This document shows positions 11,943 through 24,600 of a stretch of DNA of 64,000 nt, piece after piece (position 1 is the stretch's first letter; each line of letters starts with the position of its first letter). This DNA is from Epiperipatus broadwayi (taxonomy: Eukaryota; Onychophora; Udeonychophora; Euonychophora; Peripatidae), in assembly GCA_028023455.1 (NCBI GenBank), contig JAQFVV010000273.1:616489-680488 (forward strand). Reading direction: 5' to 3'. The notes below the pieces were generated by a model. It saw only the letters and a program-made list of their open reading frames with translations. It was not told where the DNA came from and ran no database searches. The position numbers were made by a program, and so were the translations under genes.

Positions 11943-14760
11943 CTAATGATTAGCATAATATAACCAGTGCCATAAATGCTTTTTAAAAATCAAATAACTA
12001 GTATTCATTAAATTCACAGAACAATCTCTTATAAACATATTAAATAATTTAGGACCATTATAACTAAATTGCTTCCTACTAGATGTTTTAAAAAATTTAG
12101 GTAAAGCTAACTGATATTTAGTAGATAAATGAGTATTAACAACAGAAGATTTAGTACCCAAATGAAGTTTCCTACAATAAATATCAAGAATCACTCTATA
12201 TTTATACAAATGGAAACATCTAGTATATTAAACGTGGCATAAATATCTTTAACAGATGTGGTATGTGATCTACCAAAAATGATATGCATTGTATAATTTT
12301 GTAAAACAGACAAAGTAGTCATTGCAAAAGTAGAACAGTTCCCCCAAACTGATATATTATAACATAATAAGCTTTGATAAAAAGAAATATATAAAGTAAT
12401 CAAGGCTGAATGAGGAAAAAATTTAGATAAGTTGAAAAACATAATTTAATTTACATAAACGAGAACAAAGAAAGTCAATATGGTTCGACCAGGATAGTCT
12501 GGAGTCAATAAAAACAGCTAGATAACAAATATTATCAACAAATGAAATGTTAGCACAAGTACAAGTGCTATTACAATGCCAAAAATATTTACTACAAATA
12601 GTAATGTTAAGCGAATGAATATTTGACTTATAAGAAAAATTAATAGCTTTTGTTTTACTCAAATTAATTGATAAATTATTAAATGCTAACCATTTACTAA
12701 TTAGCATTAAATCATCATTAATTATTTTTTCAACAAAATTATATGAAACTGCAGCATAAGATAAAGCAATATCATCTGCAAAACCATACATCTTAGCTTC
12801 TAAAGGTAAAGAAAATAAATCATTTATACGAAATATAAATAAAATGGGAACCAAAACTGAATTTTGTGGTACACCATGGTTAACTTTTATAAAAGAGCTT
12901 ACAACACCAGAAATATTTGTTGCTTGTTTTCTGTCCTTTAACTAACTCGCAAACCATGAAATAAGTCCACCATGAAAACCATATGAATATAAATGTTAAG
13001 TAAAATTTTGTGAGATACAGAGTCAAATGCCTTAGACAAGTCTAAATAAATAGCAATAGTTTTAAAATCCTTATCTAGTGAAGTTGTCAAATTGTTTACA
13101 TGACTATAGAAAGTGTTCAAGGTACTTAAAAGTGTCCAAGGTACTTCTATAAGAAATAAATCCATATTGATGTTCAGATAAAATATTATTTTTAGATAAA
13201 AATGGCATCATTTTATCTTTAACTACCATCTCTAACACTTTGGATATTACAGATATAATAGAAATAGGTCTATAGTTCTTAAGCTGTGCAGGATCACCTT
13301 TTTTAAAAACAGGTGTAATAAAAACAATTTTCAAACAAGTAGTAAACAAACCAGCATTTAAGAAAAGATTAAACAAATAAACAAGAACGGGTATGAAAGC
13401 TTACTTACTTTCCTTAAGAATCTTTGGTGTTAACCTATTTAGACCAGCTGAATGAACATTCTTTAAGAGATCAATTTACCAGACAAATCCAAATCAGTAA
13501 CATCTGTACACAAAAAGGAATTTAAACAAGAATCAGCAAAATACAATTCTTGTACTGATGTTTTATCTATTGACAAATCTGAAAAAAAAATTATTAAACA
13601 AGTCAGTAACACATTTTTCATTATTTTATACTTCAATCAAATTATCATTGTGTTTTATAAATTTAAATTCATTTGATAAAGGTTTCTTTACAAGAGAATT
13701 TATCAATTTCCATTTTAAAGAAATATTTTTATCATTAAGACATTTTTGATAATATTGAAATTTTAATTTCCGAATATCAGATTTGATCTCAATATTTAAT
13801 TTTTTCAGACTCATCAAATCTCCACTCAAACATTTTAAATGATTTATTTGATTAATTTTTTCAATCAAATCATTCGTTATCCAGACTGAGCGTTTGCGGT
13901 TTTTGCTAGTCAATTTAAAACTAACCATAGATTTTGTAATTAAAGATTTACAAATATCTTGAAATTTTAAAAATTCTGGATCAACATCATGCAGAGCAAA
14001 AACATAATCCCAATTATGATCAGATAATAACATTTTTAGTTTATTATGTGACAACTCATTAACAAATAAATGAGTATTTACATGTTGTCTACAATTTAGC
14101 AACTTCAATATAGTTGCAAAATGATCTGAAATAAAAATATTTAGTACAGACGATTCATAACTTTGATTCTGGTTTAATCTGACAAATATATGATCCAAAA
14201 TGGATTGACATGATTCAGTAATATGAGTAGGTGAAAAAATAGCTTGATTAAAACCATAACTATAAAGCAAATTCAAATACCATACTGTAGGACCATGTAG
14301 ATTATTATATAAATTTATATTCAAATCTCCTATTAGAATTACTGAAGTAGTATGTAAATCAGACAATAACACATCAAGTTCAGCTATAAAATCCAAAATG
14401 ATACTTGTATACGATCTGTATAAAGCAATAATAGTCAAGACAAAACAAGGCAAATTCAAATGAATTAAAACACATTCTGCAGAGGCAAGAAATGGATTAT
14501 GATACATAAATTTAATGTTTTCTTTCACAAAAACTAATACACCACCCGGATGTGAAAACGCACGAGGAGAAAGAATATTTGAATAGCCATCCAGAACATA
14601 TAAATGTTGTTCTTCAACAGAAATTCAAGATTCAGTTAAAATTATCACATCATAAAAGCCGGCAGGAAAACAATTTAAATATACAACAAATTCATCAAAA
14701 TTAGATCTAACACTTCATATATTCATATGAAAAATATTTAGACAAAGTTTCACCATGGGG
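11943..14760 (-). pseudogene. LINE ORF2: endonuclease and reverse transcriptase (broken)
   Basis: The N-terminal endonuclease begins near 14750. The NI.S motif and LTES (catalytic Glu) are at about 14650-14750. GDLN is near 14320, SILDH near 14200 and ISDH near 14120. The reverse transcriptase follows: the FKKGD...NYRPIS block near 13260-13290, LDLSKAFDSV near 13030 and FADDIALS near 12780 (the catalytic Asp pair). A C-terminal region runs to a stop at 11943. The reading frame is broken several times (near 13620-13380, 12938-12860, 12440 and 12200), so no enzyme would be made. The roles would be target nicking and target-primed reverse transcription. Confidence 0.85.
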
Positions 14761-14817
14761 ATAAAATGTATCAAATTTCACTTTAGGAAATAAATTTCAA
14801 AATGCTGACAACTCAGA

Positions 14818-15692
14818 TTAATTTTTAATTAAAACATGCGGAGAATTTAAATCATTTCTAACATAAACCAATCCATTATGTATAAAAGCCATACCATTAC
14901 GTTCAAGCATTTTTTTGCTTTGCCATCCATAATAGTTGTCTATTATGTGAAGTTATACATTGGTTAATATATACGTGCTGACTAGATCCCATTAACAAAA
15001 AATCAGAAAACGATTTATTAACATTTCTTTTCAATAAAAATGATATAGCTAAATTTTGAGAAGTAAAGCGAGAAACAATAAAACCTGCTATATTATTAGA
15101 TTTAGATTTTGTCCGATAAACATTCTCGATACAATTAGTAGTAAAATTTTCAATTTCAAGTTTTTCCGCCAACTTCGTAACAATTAAAGATAAATTTTCA
15201 TTTTCACAAAAGGGAACACCTTATATTTCAATTTCACAATCCAACTGTGAATGTTCCATAGAGTCAATTTTTTCCTTTAATAAAGTGATTTTATTTTCAC
15301 AAGAATCATACATATTTGATGAACAGAGCAAATTATCATCATTTTTATCAACTTTATCCCGCAAAAAATCCACGTCAACCTGAAGCTTCCCAACCATAAT
15401 TGTAAGCTCTGAAATTGTTGTATGTAAAACCGGAAGTAATTTTAATTTTTCCAAAATATCATTTAAAATCAAGTTCGAAGAATCAGTATTGTTTATCATA
15501 ACAGTATGATCATCAACAGGTGGAATTCTACAAACATTACATCTCCATTCCTGCTTTTTTTAAGGACATTTGTCTATAGGTCGCCTGTCCTAACGTTGAG
15601 CATGTGTAATGAAAACTGGTGCTGCAGCTCATACAAGAAACCAAAATTACATTTTTAGGTAGTAATTCATTACAAATCTTGCAGGAAGACAT
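14818..15692 (-). pseudogene. LINE ORF1: PHD finger protein (broken)
   Basis: The start codon is at 15692. The first residues form a PHD finger: CKIC, then CMSC, HYTC, and after a frameshift in an A-run near 15560, WRCNVC. This gives the full C4-H-C3 set. A coiled coil follows (about 15499-15221). The C-terminal domain (about 15200-14818) has LAEKL, NRQLLWMAK and an NGLVYVRND block typical of ORF1 proteins in CR1-type elements. An in-frame stop lies near 15221 and another frameshift near 14905. Such ORF1 proteins bind element RNA. It overlaps the possible start of ORF2 by little or nothing. Confidence 0.75.
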
Positions 15693-15828
15693 TTTATAAA
15701 CAAATCCAATTAAATCCTAATTTACTGAACACAATAAAAATAAATACTTATAAATAAAAATACTATAAAACAAAACAAAAGCAATGGAGAAAAAATTGAA
15801 CACATCTTTAATCTAGAACACCTGAAGT

Positions 15829-16192
<364 letters not shown>

Positions 16193-17020
16193 TTAAATTA
16201 TATATATATAGTGTTTAGTTCATTTGCCTACTATATTTATTATCTATATTTGGGATGCAGATAAGATTTTTTTTCTGGTACAAATTGATTAAAATTTGTT
16301 ATTATAGTAGGCAGTGCATAACCCTCATAGATAGCCATACAACAATGTGCAGAAATTACTTCCTAGATATTTTAATTAATAAATAATACAAGAATATTTA
16401 AATCATCATTGCTTTATAATTAGAACACCTCTTGAATAATATTTTTCTCAGGTCTTTTATGGTATTGTATTATTGGATAGAAGTTGATATGTAATAAATT
16501 TATTCAAAATTGTTTCATTCTTTTCCTAATAGTATAATGGGTAATACATCTACCAAGACTATCACCTATACCGTGTTTAAATGTGGGTAAAATGTTCTGC
16601 TTCCAATAATCTAAATAATTTTAAACATGATTTACATTTTAACAGATCCATATATATATATATATGAACTAATATTATGATTCGATGTCTGTATTTCTTC
16701 AAATCAATATACCTACTCTTATAATTGAATATTTATAAATATAGTAACTAGATATGTGTAAATTATAACTTTAAAAATGTTCTCCCTTTAGGAGCATTTT
16801 TTGAATATTCTCATAGTTCTTTGTCAATTAACAATTTGAAAGACTAATCTTCCCACAATTCCATGATCTTAACCTTTGATGCATGTCTGTCAATTAAGTC
16901 TTCTTTGTATTTGTATATTAGGATAGCTTTCTTTATTTTCCTTTTGTTATTATTTTTTTCCAATTTGCAATATTTTTACATTATTAAAAATATAATATAT
17001 ATATACAAAAATAAATAAAT
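16193..17020. other. AT-rich non-coding DNA
   Basis: No supported gene or RNA. Short (TA)n runs at 16199-16210 and 16652-16664. Confidence 0.5.
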
Positions 17021-17167
<147 letters not shown>

Positions 17168-17365
17168 GTTTTCTACTTCACCTTTGATTAGTAAATAGTT
17201 TAGATTGCGCTTGCGCTTTACACAAAAAAGTGAAGCTTGTCTCAATCTTATTACAAGTTATATGGCTTAGCACTTTCAGAGGTCTTCTGTCTTCATAATC
17301 ATAGCCTACTTTTAACTGAAGTTTAGTTTTGTTTATGTAAAATTTTATGCAAATGACAATTGTGC

Positions 17366-17521
<156 letters not shown>

Positions 17522-18824
17522 TCTACTTTTAAATAGAAGTTAAACCTTTGAATAAAATATGTACCTTCTCACTATTTGGTAGTTTATATGTATATTTGAT
17601 GAAGTTCATATGTTATTGAATTCTTATTTTAAATGTAATTGATACTATTATTTAAAATTATTCTTATTTATATAAATATTTTTGAGGACATGTGTCTGTT
17701 TAAAGTATTAGTTTTAGGTAAATATTCAGAATATGTAATTGTTTTATTTTAAGTTGGGTTTATTTCTTATTAGTATAATAGCTTTAATGGATAAATTATC
17801 ATTCTCTAAAAAATAAAAAAAAAGGCTGTTCCAGAACAAAAAGGTGTGTTTACATCTGAAAAAAATATGAAAATAAGTGCATAATTTGAGTTTTTTATGA
17901 ATTATTAAACAAAATGGTACTAGTTGGTTAGGTGTACTGTGGACACTAAGTGATGCTTCAGTAGCATCAAAAACCCTCGTGAAACCTGAAAGTGATAAAT
18001 TCCTAAACAAAAATCAATAAAATTGAAAAATTAAAATGCCTAATGCAAAGTAAATCAAACAAATCCTTTTAAAATACAAATCAAAAAGAAATTGAATAAA
18101 ACACTGTATAATTCAGATTACAAAAACAGAAATTGGTAAAAACATGTCAAATGCAACAGACGCACCTGACAAAAGAATTATATTAAAAATAAGTATAAAA
18201 TTCAAATTACAGTACAGAAATTGGTGAACATATGTCAAATGCAACAACCCTCGCAACATGAAGAAAAATTCAAATTACAAAAATAGAATAACTATACTAC
18301 TAAATCTAAAAAAAATAACAAAACTTCATTAATGGCAGGTGGTGTGAATGCAGTATATTTTTAAATAAAATCCTCTGACTTTCAACACAATTACATGGAG
18401 CATAATAATTTACAAACCTTAATAACATATTAATTCTTATTCAGGAATTAAATATAGATAACAATGAGCTCATAGCTATTTTTTTAAAAAAGTAGCTATA
18501 AATTACAAAAATAGAAATTGGTCTAATATATAAAGCACCCCCTCCGCATGATCAAAAATATACTATACTTCATCAATATTTAAAAAATAAAAGAATTTCA
18601 ACTTTTGCAAATATGCCTGTATGATCAGATTTCAATGCAGCAATTTATATAAGCTAAAAAGTAATAAGACCATTACACTAATGAGCTTTTAATTGTCTTT
18701 CCCAAAGATTTATCTAATTAATTATTATCTGCTTTAAAATTATGGCCTATCATTTAAATAATATAGTTTTTAAAATAGATTTATAGAGATGTGCAGTGAA
18801 TAAATATTACCAATTTTCTTCCAG
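17522..18824. other. AT-rich non-coding DNA
   Basis: Contains an imperfect duplication: ACAGAAATTGGTAAAAACATGTCAAATGCAAC near 18124 is echoed near 18214. An 88-codon frame at 17744-18010 has no recognisable features. The right end is the acceptor of the exon-like segment. Confidence 0.45.
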
Positions 18825-18959
18825 ACTGAACTGTCCAACATTTGTAGGAAACACTTTATGTTTACCATTGCAATTCAGAGGGCAGAAAACTTTTACTTTG
18901 GAAGAACTTTACTGTCTTAAGGTTCTGTTCGGGGAGATCCCAAATTTTCAACATTTTGA
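18825..18959 (+). CDS. Exon-like segment, product unknown
   Basis: Open throughout, with splice-like borders: TTTTCTTCCAG before 18825 and GTAAGA after 18959. It is 135 bp, carrying 44 full codons in phase 1 to phase 0/2 fashion. The translation is of mixed, non-repetitive composition (CPTFVGNTLCLPLQF, then FTLEELYCLKVLFGEI), with better base balance than its surroundings. It then meets a stop just past the donor. No flanking exon was found within several kilobases, so this is either one exon of a long-intron gene or chance. I do not recognise the family. Confidence 0.4.
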
Positions 18960-19459
18960 GTAAGAAAAGATGGTAAGACATTATATCTACTTAGATTTTA
19001 GTGCAGGTTTTTGAAATGTTGCCTGAAAGTTTGTGCATGCATGTTTAATATTGTATTCATCTGCATTAAAAAATCCATATTAACACCATCAAAAAATAAA
19101 AATAATACCAACAACTTGTATTTTTAGCACCCAAAAATATTAATACATCATAATAAAACTAAGCATGAATTTCAAAAGAATAGTTCAGTTACATTTTGAT
19201 TAAAATTGTCAGCACAAGAAATTATATTTTTCATGTGAAAGGGCTATTATGCAAGCAATTGTGAGTGGTCTATTACATCACATTTCATTTTGCAAGTACA
19301 AATTGTGATAAAGCACGTCATATATAGTGTGACATTGCTTTTATGAGCTTGTATTTACAAATATGCAATATAGGGAAATATAATAATATATTATATTAAT
19401 ATATGTAATGTATGAAATATAGTAATATATATATATAAGACGTATTTTGTGGGTTCATC
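18960..19459. other. AT-rich non-coding DNA
   Basis: No feature beyond AT dinucleotide runs near 19380-19435. Confidence 0.5.
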
Positions 19460-20168
19460 TGTGTTAAAAAAAATTTAAATATTGATATTCTGACTTTTCG
19501 ACTTGGTTACCCTTGTCATCCACTGGGTGATAAAACGTAAAAAGATGGTTGTAGAGGCACTACAATCACTGATTTGAAAAAATGTTAAAGTTCCACCAAT
19601 AGAAAAAATGTTAAATTTAAGAATGTTTTTTAAGAAAACATTTTTCCAAATAGGAGGAAGTTTGCATGTATCATCTCAGTTATTGATACAATCTGGCCTT
19701 TTAAGTATCTCAATGGTTTCTTTTATTTTGCACTGGTAGAGATTGTCACATATGGATATGATCCTGGTACTAGAAAAATCAATTTTATGAACTGATTGTA
19801 TAGTATGGAGTGAGAGTGCTGATGATGATGAGTGTTGTTTAACTGCATTATCATGCTCATCTCTTCTAACACTCATGCAATGATTACTCATACCTATGTA
19901 AGAAGCTTTACAATTTTTACATGAGATTTGATAAACACCATGAGATTCAAAAGGGATTGAATCTTTAGGCTTGGTTATTATATTACTGATCTTTTGATGA
20001 ATAGAAAATGCTGTATCTATATTATAGCATTTTAATATAGGTCCAGTACTGTCTGTAGTTCCTTTTACACATGGAACACAAATCCTAATAGCTGATTTAT
20101 CATCTTTTTGTTTCCTATTTTGTCCATTTTGGGCTTGAAATAAGACTTTTATTATAAATGTATAATTT
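19460..20168 (-). pseudogene. PLE-2 inverted partial copy (GIY-YIG end)
   Basis: Reverse complement of the 3' half of the PLE at 20172-21640. It covers the region from the KTLISSPK...QNGQ block through the GIY-YIG motif (SYIGMSN near 19890) to the 3' flank. It begins abruptly at 20168, head to head with the other copy. Its 3' flank (19460-19600) keeps sequence that has been lost or altered in the right-hand copy, including a GGATGACAAGGG...GTCGAAAA block. Confidence 0.75.
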
Positions 20169-20171
20169 TAT

Positions 20172-21640
20172 GCAATTATAAGTTTTATGGACTTCCAAAA
20201 ATTCACAAACCAGATACCCCCCTTCATCCAATAGTAAGTGCAATAGGATCTCCAACTCATATTTTAGCTAGATATTTATCGTATTTTATTAGACCTACAA
20301 TTCCATCTATTAAATCATATATTAAAAACTCTTTTTTAATTTTATTTCTGTTTTAAAAAGTTTGAAAATTAATGCTAATGACATTCTGGTCAGTTTTGAT
20401 GTTGTGTCTTTGTTTACAAACATATTCCAATTGATGAAGCTTTAAATATAATATCACATTGTTCCAATTTACCATAATATATTATTGCTATGATTAAACA
20501 TTGTCTCTGGAACACAAATTTTGAATACAATGGACAGCATTACAGACAAGTTTTTGGTACTTCTATGGGCTCACCTATCTCAGGAGTAATAGCTGATTTA
20601 TTCATGGAAAATATAGAAACTTGTGCTTTAGAATCATCATCTTTAGAAACTTTCATTTGGCTCAGATACATAAATGACACTTTTGTCATATGACAACATG
20701 AAAAAAATAAATTAGATGTTTTTTCTTACATTTAAATAATCTGCATCCTCATATTAAATTTACAATGGAGACAGAGTCTGATGGAAAACTCACTTTTCTT
20801 GATGTCCTGATCACCAGAATACCAAATAGTTTATCTTTTTCAATTTACAGAAAGAATACACACAAGGACAGATATTTACATTTACATTCTCATCATCACC
20901 CAATTCAGATAGTTTTTGTAGCCAAAACTCTTTTAAATAGAGCAATTAACCTTTCAGATAATTCACATCTGAAAAAAGAAATAAATAATACTAATAGTGT
21001 TTTATTAGGAAATAGTTATAATTATAAATTTATAAAAAAAGCCTTATTTCAAACCCAAAATGGACAAAATAGAAAACAAAAAGAAGATAAATCAGCTATT
21101 AGGATTTGTGTTCCATATGTAAAAGGAACTACAGACAGTATTGGATGTATATTAAAACACTATAATATAGATACAGCACTTTCTACTCATCAAAAGATCA
21201 GTAATATAATAACCAAGCCTAAGGATTTAATCCCTCTTGAATCTCATGGTGTTAACTAAATCTCATGTAAAAATTGTAAATCTTCTTACATAGGTATGAG
21301 TAATTGTTGCATCAGTGTTATGAGAGATTAGCATGCTAATGCAGTTAAACAACACTTATCATCATCAGCACTGTCACTCCATACTATCGATTCAGGTCAT
21401 AAAATTGATTTTTCTAGTACCAGGATCATATCCAGATTTGAAAATCTCTACCAGTGCAAAATTAGAGAAGCCATTGAGATACTTAAAAGGTCAGATTGTA
21501 TCAATAAGCGAGATGATGCATGCAAACTTCCTCCTATTTGGGAAGATTTAAAAAAAAAAAAAAAACATTCTTAAATTTAACATGTTTGCTATTGGCGGAA
21601 TTTTAACGTTTTTTCAAATCAGTGATCATATTACAAGTTT
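20172..21640 (+). pseudogene. PLE-2 reverse transcriptase and GIY-YIG endonuclease (broken, 5'-truncated)
   Basis: Starts inside the reverse transcriptase at the PLE hallmark KFYGLPKIHKPDTP (about 20178). SFDVVSLFTN follows near 20395-20425, GTSMGSPISGVIADL at 20550-20595, WLRYINDTF near 20655-20685 (YINDTF in place of the usual Y.DDTF), KLTFLDVLITR near 20785, and a GIY-YIG core with KNCKSSYIGMS near 21270. Several frameshifts and stops separate these blocks. The N-terminal half of the protein is missing. Intact PLEs copy RNA by target-primed synthesis at extended DNA ends or nicks made by the GIY-YIG domain. Confidence 0.85.
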
Positions 21641-24600
21641 TTAATGTTTTCAAAAAAAAAAATAATCTATAGGATAAAATAAATGTACTGAAAATATTTT
21701 GAAAATTAATAATAATTGCTGTTATTACTGTCCTACATAATTGTATTTATTTTTTAGCTTTGTCTTATTTATGAATCTTACTAAGTAAATATCGCAACCT
21801 TTTGAAATATTAATAAATATCATATATTATATATAACTTTTAATTAAAATAAAAATCAATTTTGCTCTATTTTTTTTTTAAATTTTAGCAGTTTCTTTTT
21901 TTTAGGATTATTCTCTTATTAAAATTTATTGTGCTCAAATTAAGTAAATCTTTATTTCTTTTATATCTGTATCTAAATTTTTCTACATTATTTTTTATGC
22001 CGTTATTTTTTTTAACTTATTCTTCAAGTAACATGGAGTCAATTAAATATTTAACAATGGTCATGTATATTATTTATTCATGACACTTAAACTTTACACG
22101 CTATGGGATTTATATGCCAAATTATATCACCCCTGATAAGTAACATAACATAAAATTTTACTTTTAATCATGTACTCATCATCTAATTTAATAACTAATT
22201 AGTCTTTAATGTGTCAGACATGATTGGTAAACATGAACTCTATATTATAATGTATATTTTCCTTTTTGTGCAAATAAAGATTCATTTGAAAAAAAAAAAA
22301 GGAACATTTTATTCTGACACTTTAAATATCATTCTGCAAATCAATATCAGTTTTTTATCTTATATTCGATTTATTAATACTCCTCACTTTATCTTATTTC
22401 CCATCATTTTCCATATGGTTTTATTATATTTTATTTTTTTTATTACATTTTCTTTTCAAAAATTAATTTTATTGTAGTAAATTAAAATATTGTATTTTCA
22501 AATTCAATTTTTTAATTTACAAATTTAAGATTGTCTCTATAAACAAGAAATTGTTTTCTTTTTTTTTTTTGGTCAATGTTTTCTTTCAAACCTAAATTTG
22601 CATATGGGCGAATATAAATGGGCATCATATCCATGTTCAATCATTTATATATCTCTCTCTGAGTTATTGTACTTAATCATGATCATAATCTTGTAATGGT
22701 CTGATATTGTCTCTTAACATAAGTCTACAAAAGGGACATTTTGAATAATTAGAAGAAAAAAGGAAAAATTGTTTCTATTTGTTTTTTTTGTTTTGTTTTT
22801 GGTTGATTGTATATTATATATGTCTATACAAAATACAGCAGCGAAACTGAATTATAAACATAATATTACAATTTTTATAGTAATCTTTAAATTAAAGTTG
22901 CATATTTTTTCCAAAAACTTATTTATTTTATGAAATGAAAATGAAACTCAAAAGAATATTATTTTAAGTATCTACTTTCTCAACTATCCTAAGTCTTCAT
23001 TTTTAATATTTATTTCTATCATACAACTATTTGGTGGTTACACTATAAAAACAATTAGCAATGTTAATTCTAATTAGATAATAATTATAGGATACTAAAT
23101 ATTCGGTTTATTTATTTCCATATTTTAAATAAATGACATTACTTTATTTAAATTATATAATAATTCTTAGGAAATATATACTGCAACTGTTAATGTTCTT
23201 AATATATATATATATATAGCCCAGAGAACATTAAAATTATTCTATATTCATATAGCCCATAGAATATTAAAATTTCTCTATACCATCATTCTTTATAAAA
23301 AAAATTCGTACGAAAATTAACAAAGAAGGTAAACGCAATATATATTGTAACTGAAATAATGGAAATTTGTAACTGAATGAAGGACATTTGCGACAGAATA
23401 ATAATAAATTGATAGAAAATGATTCATTATTAACATATATGTTTATCTAATCTGTTATTTGTAACAGTAAGTAAACATTGTCACAGTATAGATAAATAGA
23501 TGAGTGATGAAATGATAGTAGCCATAATTCAATAACTAATTATAACCTTATAGCCCGTTTGCAACTATCCTTAACATTAATTCTGTCACATTAGTAATGA
23601 AATAAATAAGTTATCTCATTTCTCCATATAAAATAACAACAATGACAATTAAAACTATCATCATTAAAGATTTAATAATATCTAAATATTGGGGATGTCA
23701 TTTGAACAATAAAACATACTGGCCATTGTCATCGAATAAAATAATATTAAATATAGCAACTGAATAAAATTACCCACTTTGAGATTCCTGGAGTGCATTA
23801 TGCTTATCTCCCATACTAGGTTCTTTTAATGAAGAATCCTTCCTATTCTTCTTTCCAACCATATAAGACCATTCATGGTCATATGCACATACTGGTGCTA
23901 TTCATGACAACTTATAAAATATATATTATATAAAGTTAATATTATGAAGTTGGAAAGGGATTATATCACTCTTTATTCAGTTTAGCTAAGTATATGTGTT
24001 TTACCACGAGCACCACTAGATTGTTTTAAATCTAGATAAATATCTGTTTAGAGTGTACTGAGTTCAAACTCATTCTGTACATTTTTATCACACATGACTT
24101 GGATGACTAATAAAAAAAATGACATTCTTACATTTTATCTATATTAATAAAATTACAAGATCCCAATATTACCAAAATTTATATTATAGATCAAAGACTC
24201 TTATAGACATTGCTAGCTCATTTTATGTATATTGATGAACAGACAAGTATAATCTTATTAATGGCTTCTAAACAAGCATGTGAAGACCATTATTGATATT
24301 GATGGCCATTTAGCTAGATTATTTATCACAATATAAAGGTAATAATGATGATGATAATAATGATGAATGATAATAATAGTGATAGTGATGATACCAGCCA
24401 TAGCTTATTAATAAATTCACAACAATAAATTAATCTTTATAAACTCATAAGCATGTATTAAAAATTATCCTATTTCAAACGGGGATTTAAATATTACATT
24501 CACTAGCATTTATATAAGTTTATAGTTATTTACTAAAATACTTTTATAGTTAATATTAGGATTTAATAATACTAGTGATGATGATTGATCATCATGAATC

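Larger units (their letters stand above)
11677..15828 (-). mobile_element. CR1-like LINE, nearly full length, inactive
   Basis: Contains ORF1 (PHD finger, coiled coil, C-terminal nucleic-acid-binding-like domain) and ORF2 (apurinic-type endonuclease plus reverse transcriptase), in the order expected for CR1/Jockey-group LINEs. The length of about 4.15 kb and the presence of the ORF1 N-terminus suggest the 5' end is intact. Frameshifts and stops occur in both ORFs. Both ends abut (TAA)n arrays in the same phase and strand. Confidence 0.85.

Noticed and set aside
17744-18010. 88-codon minus-strand frame
   Set aside because: No motif, biased composition, no splice context.
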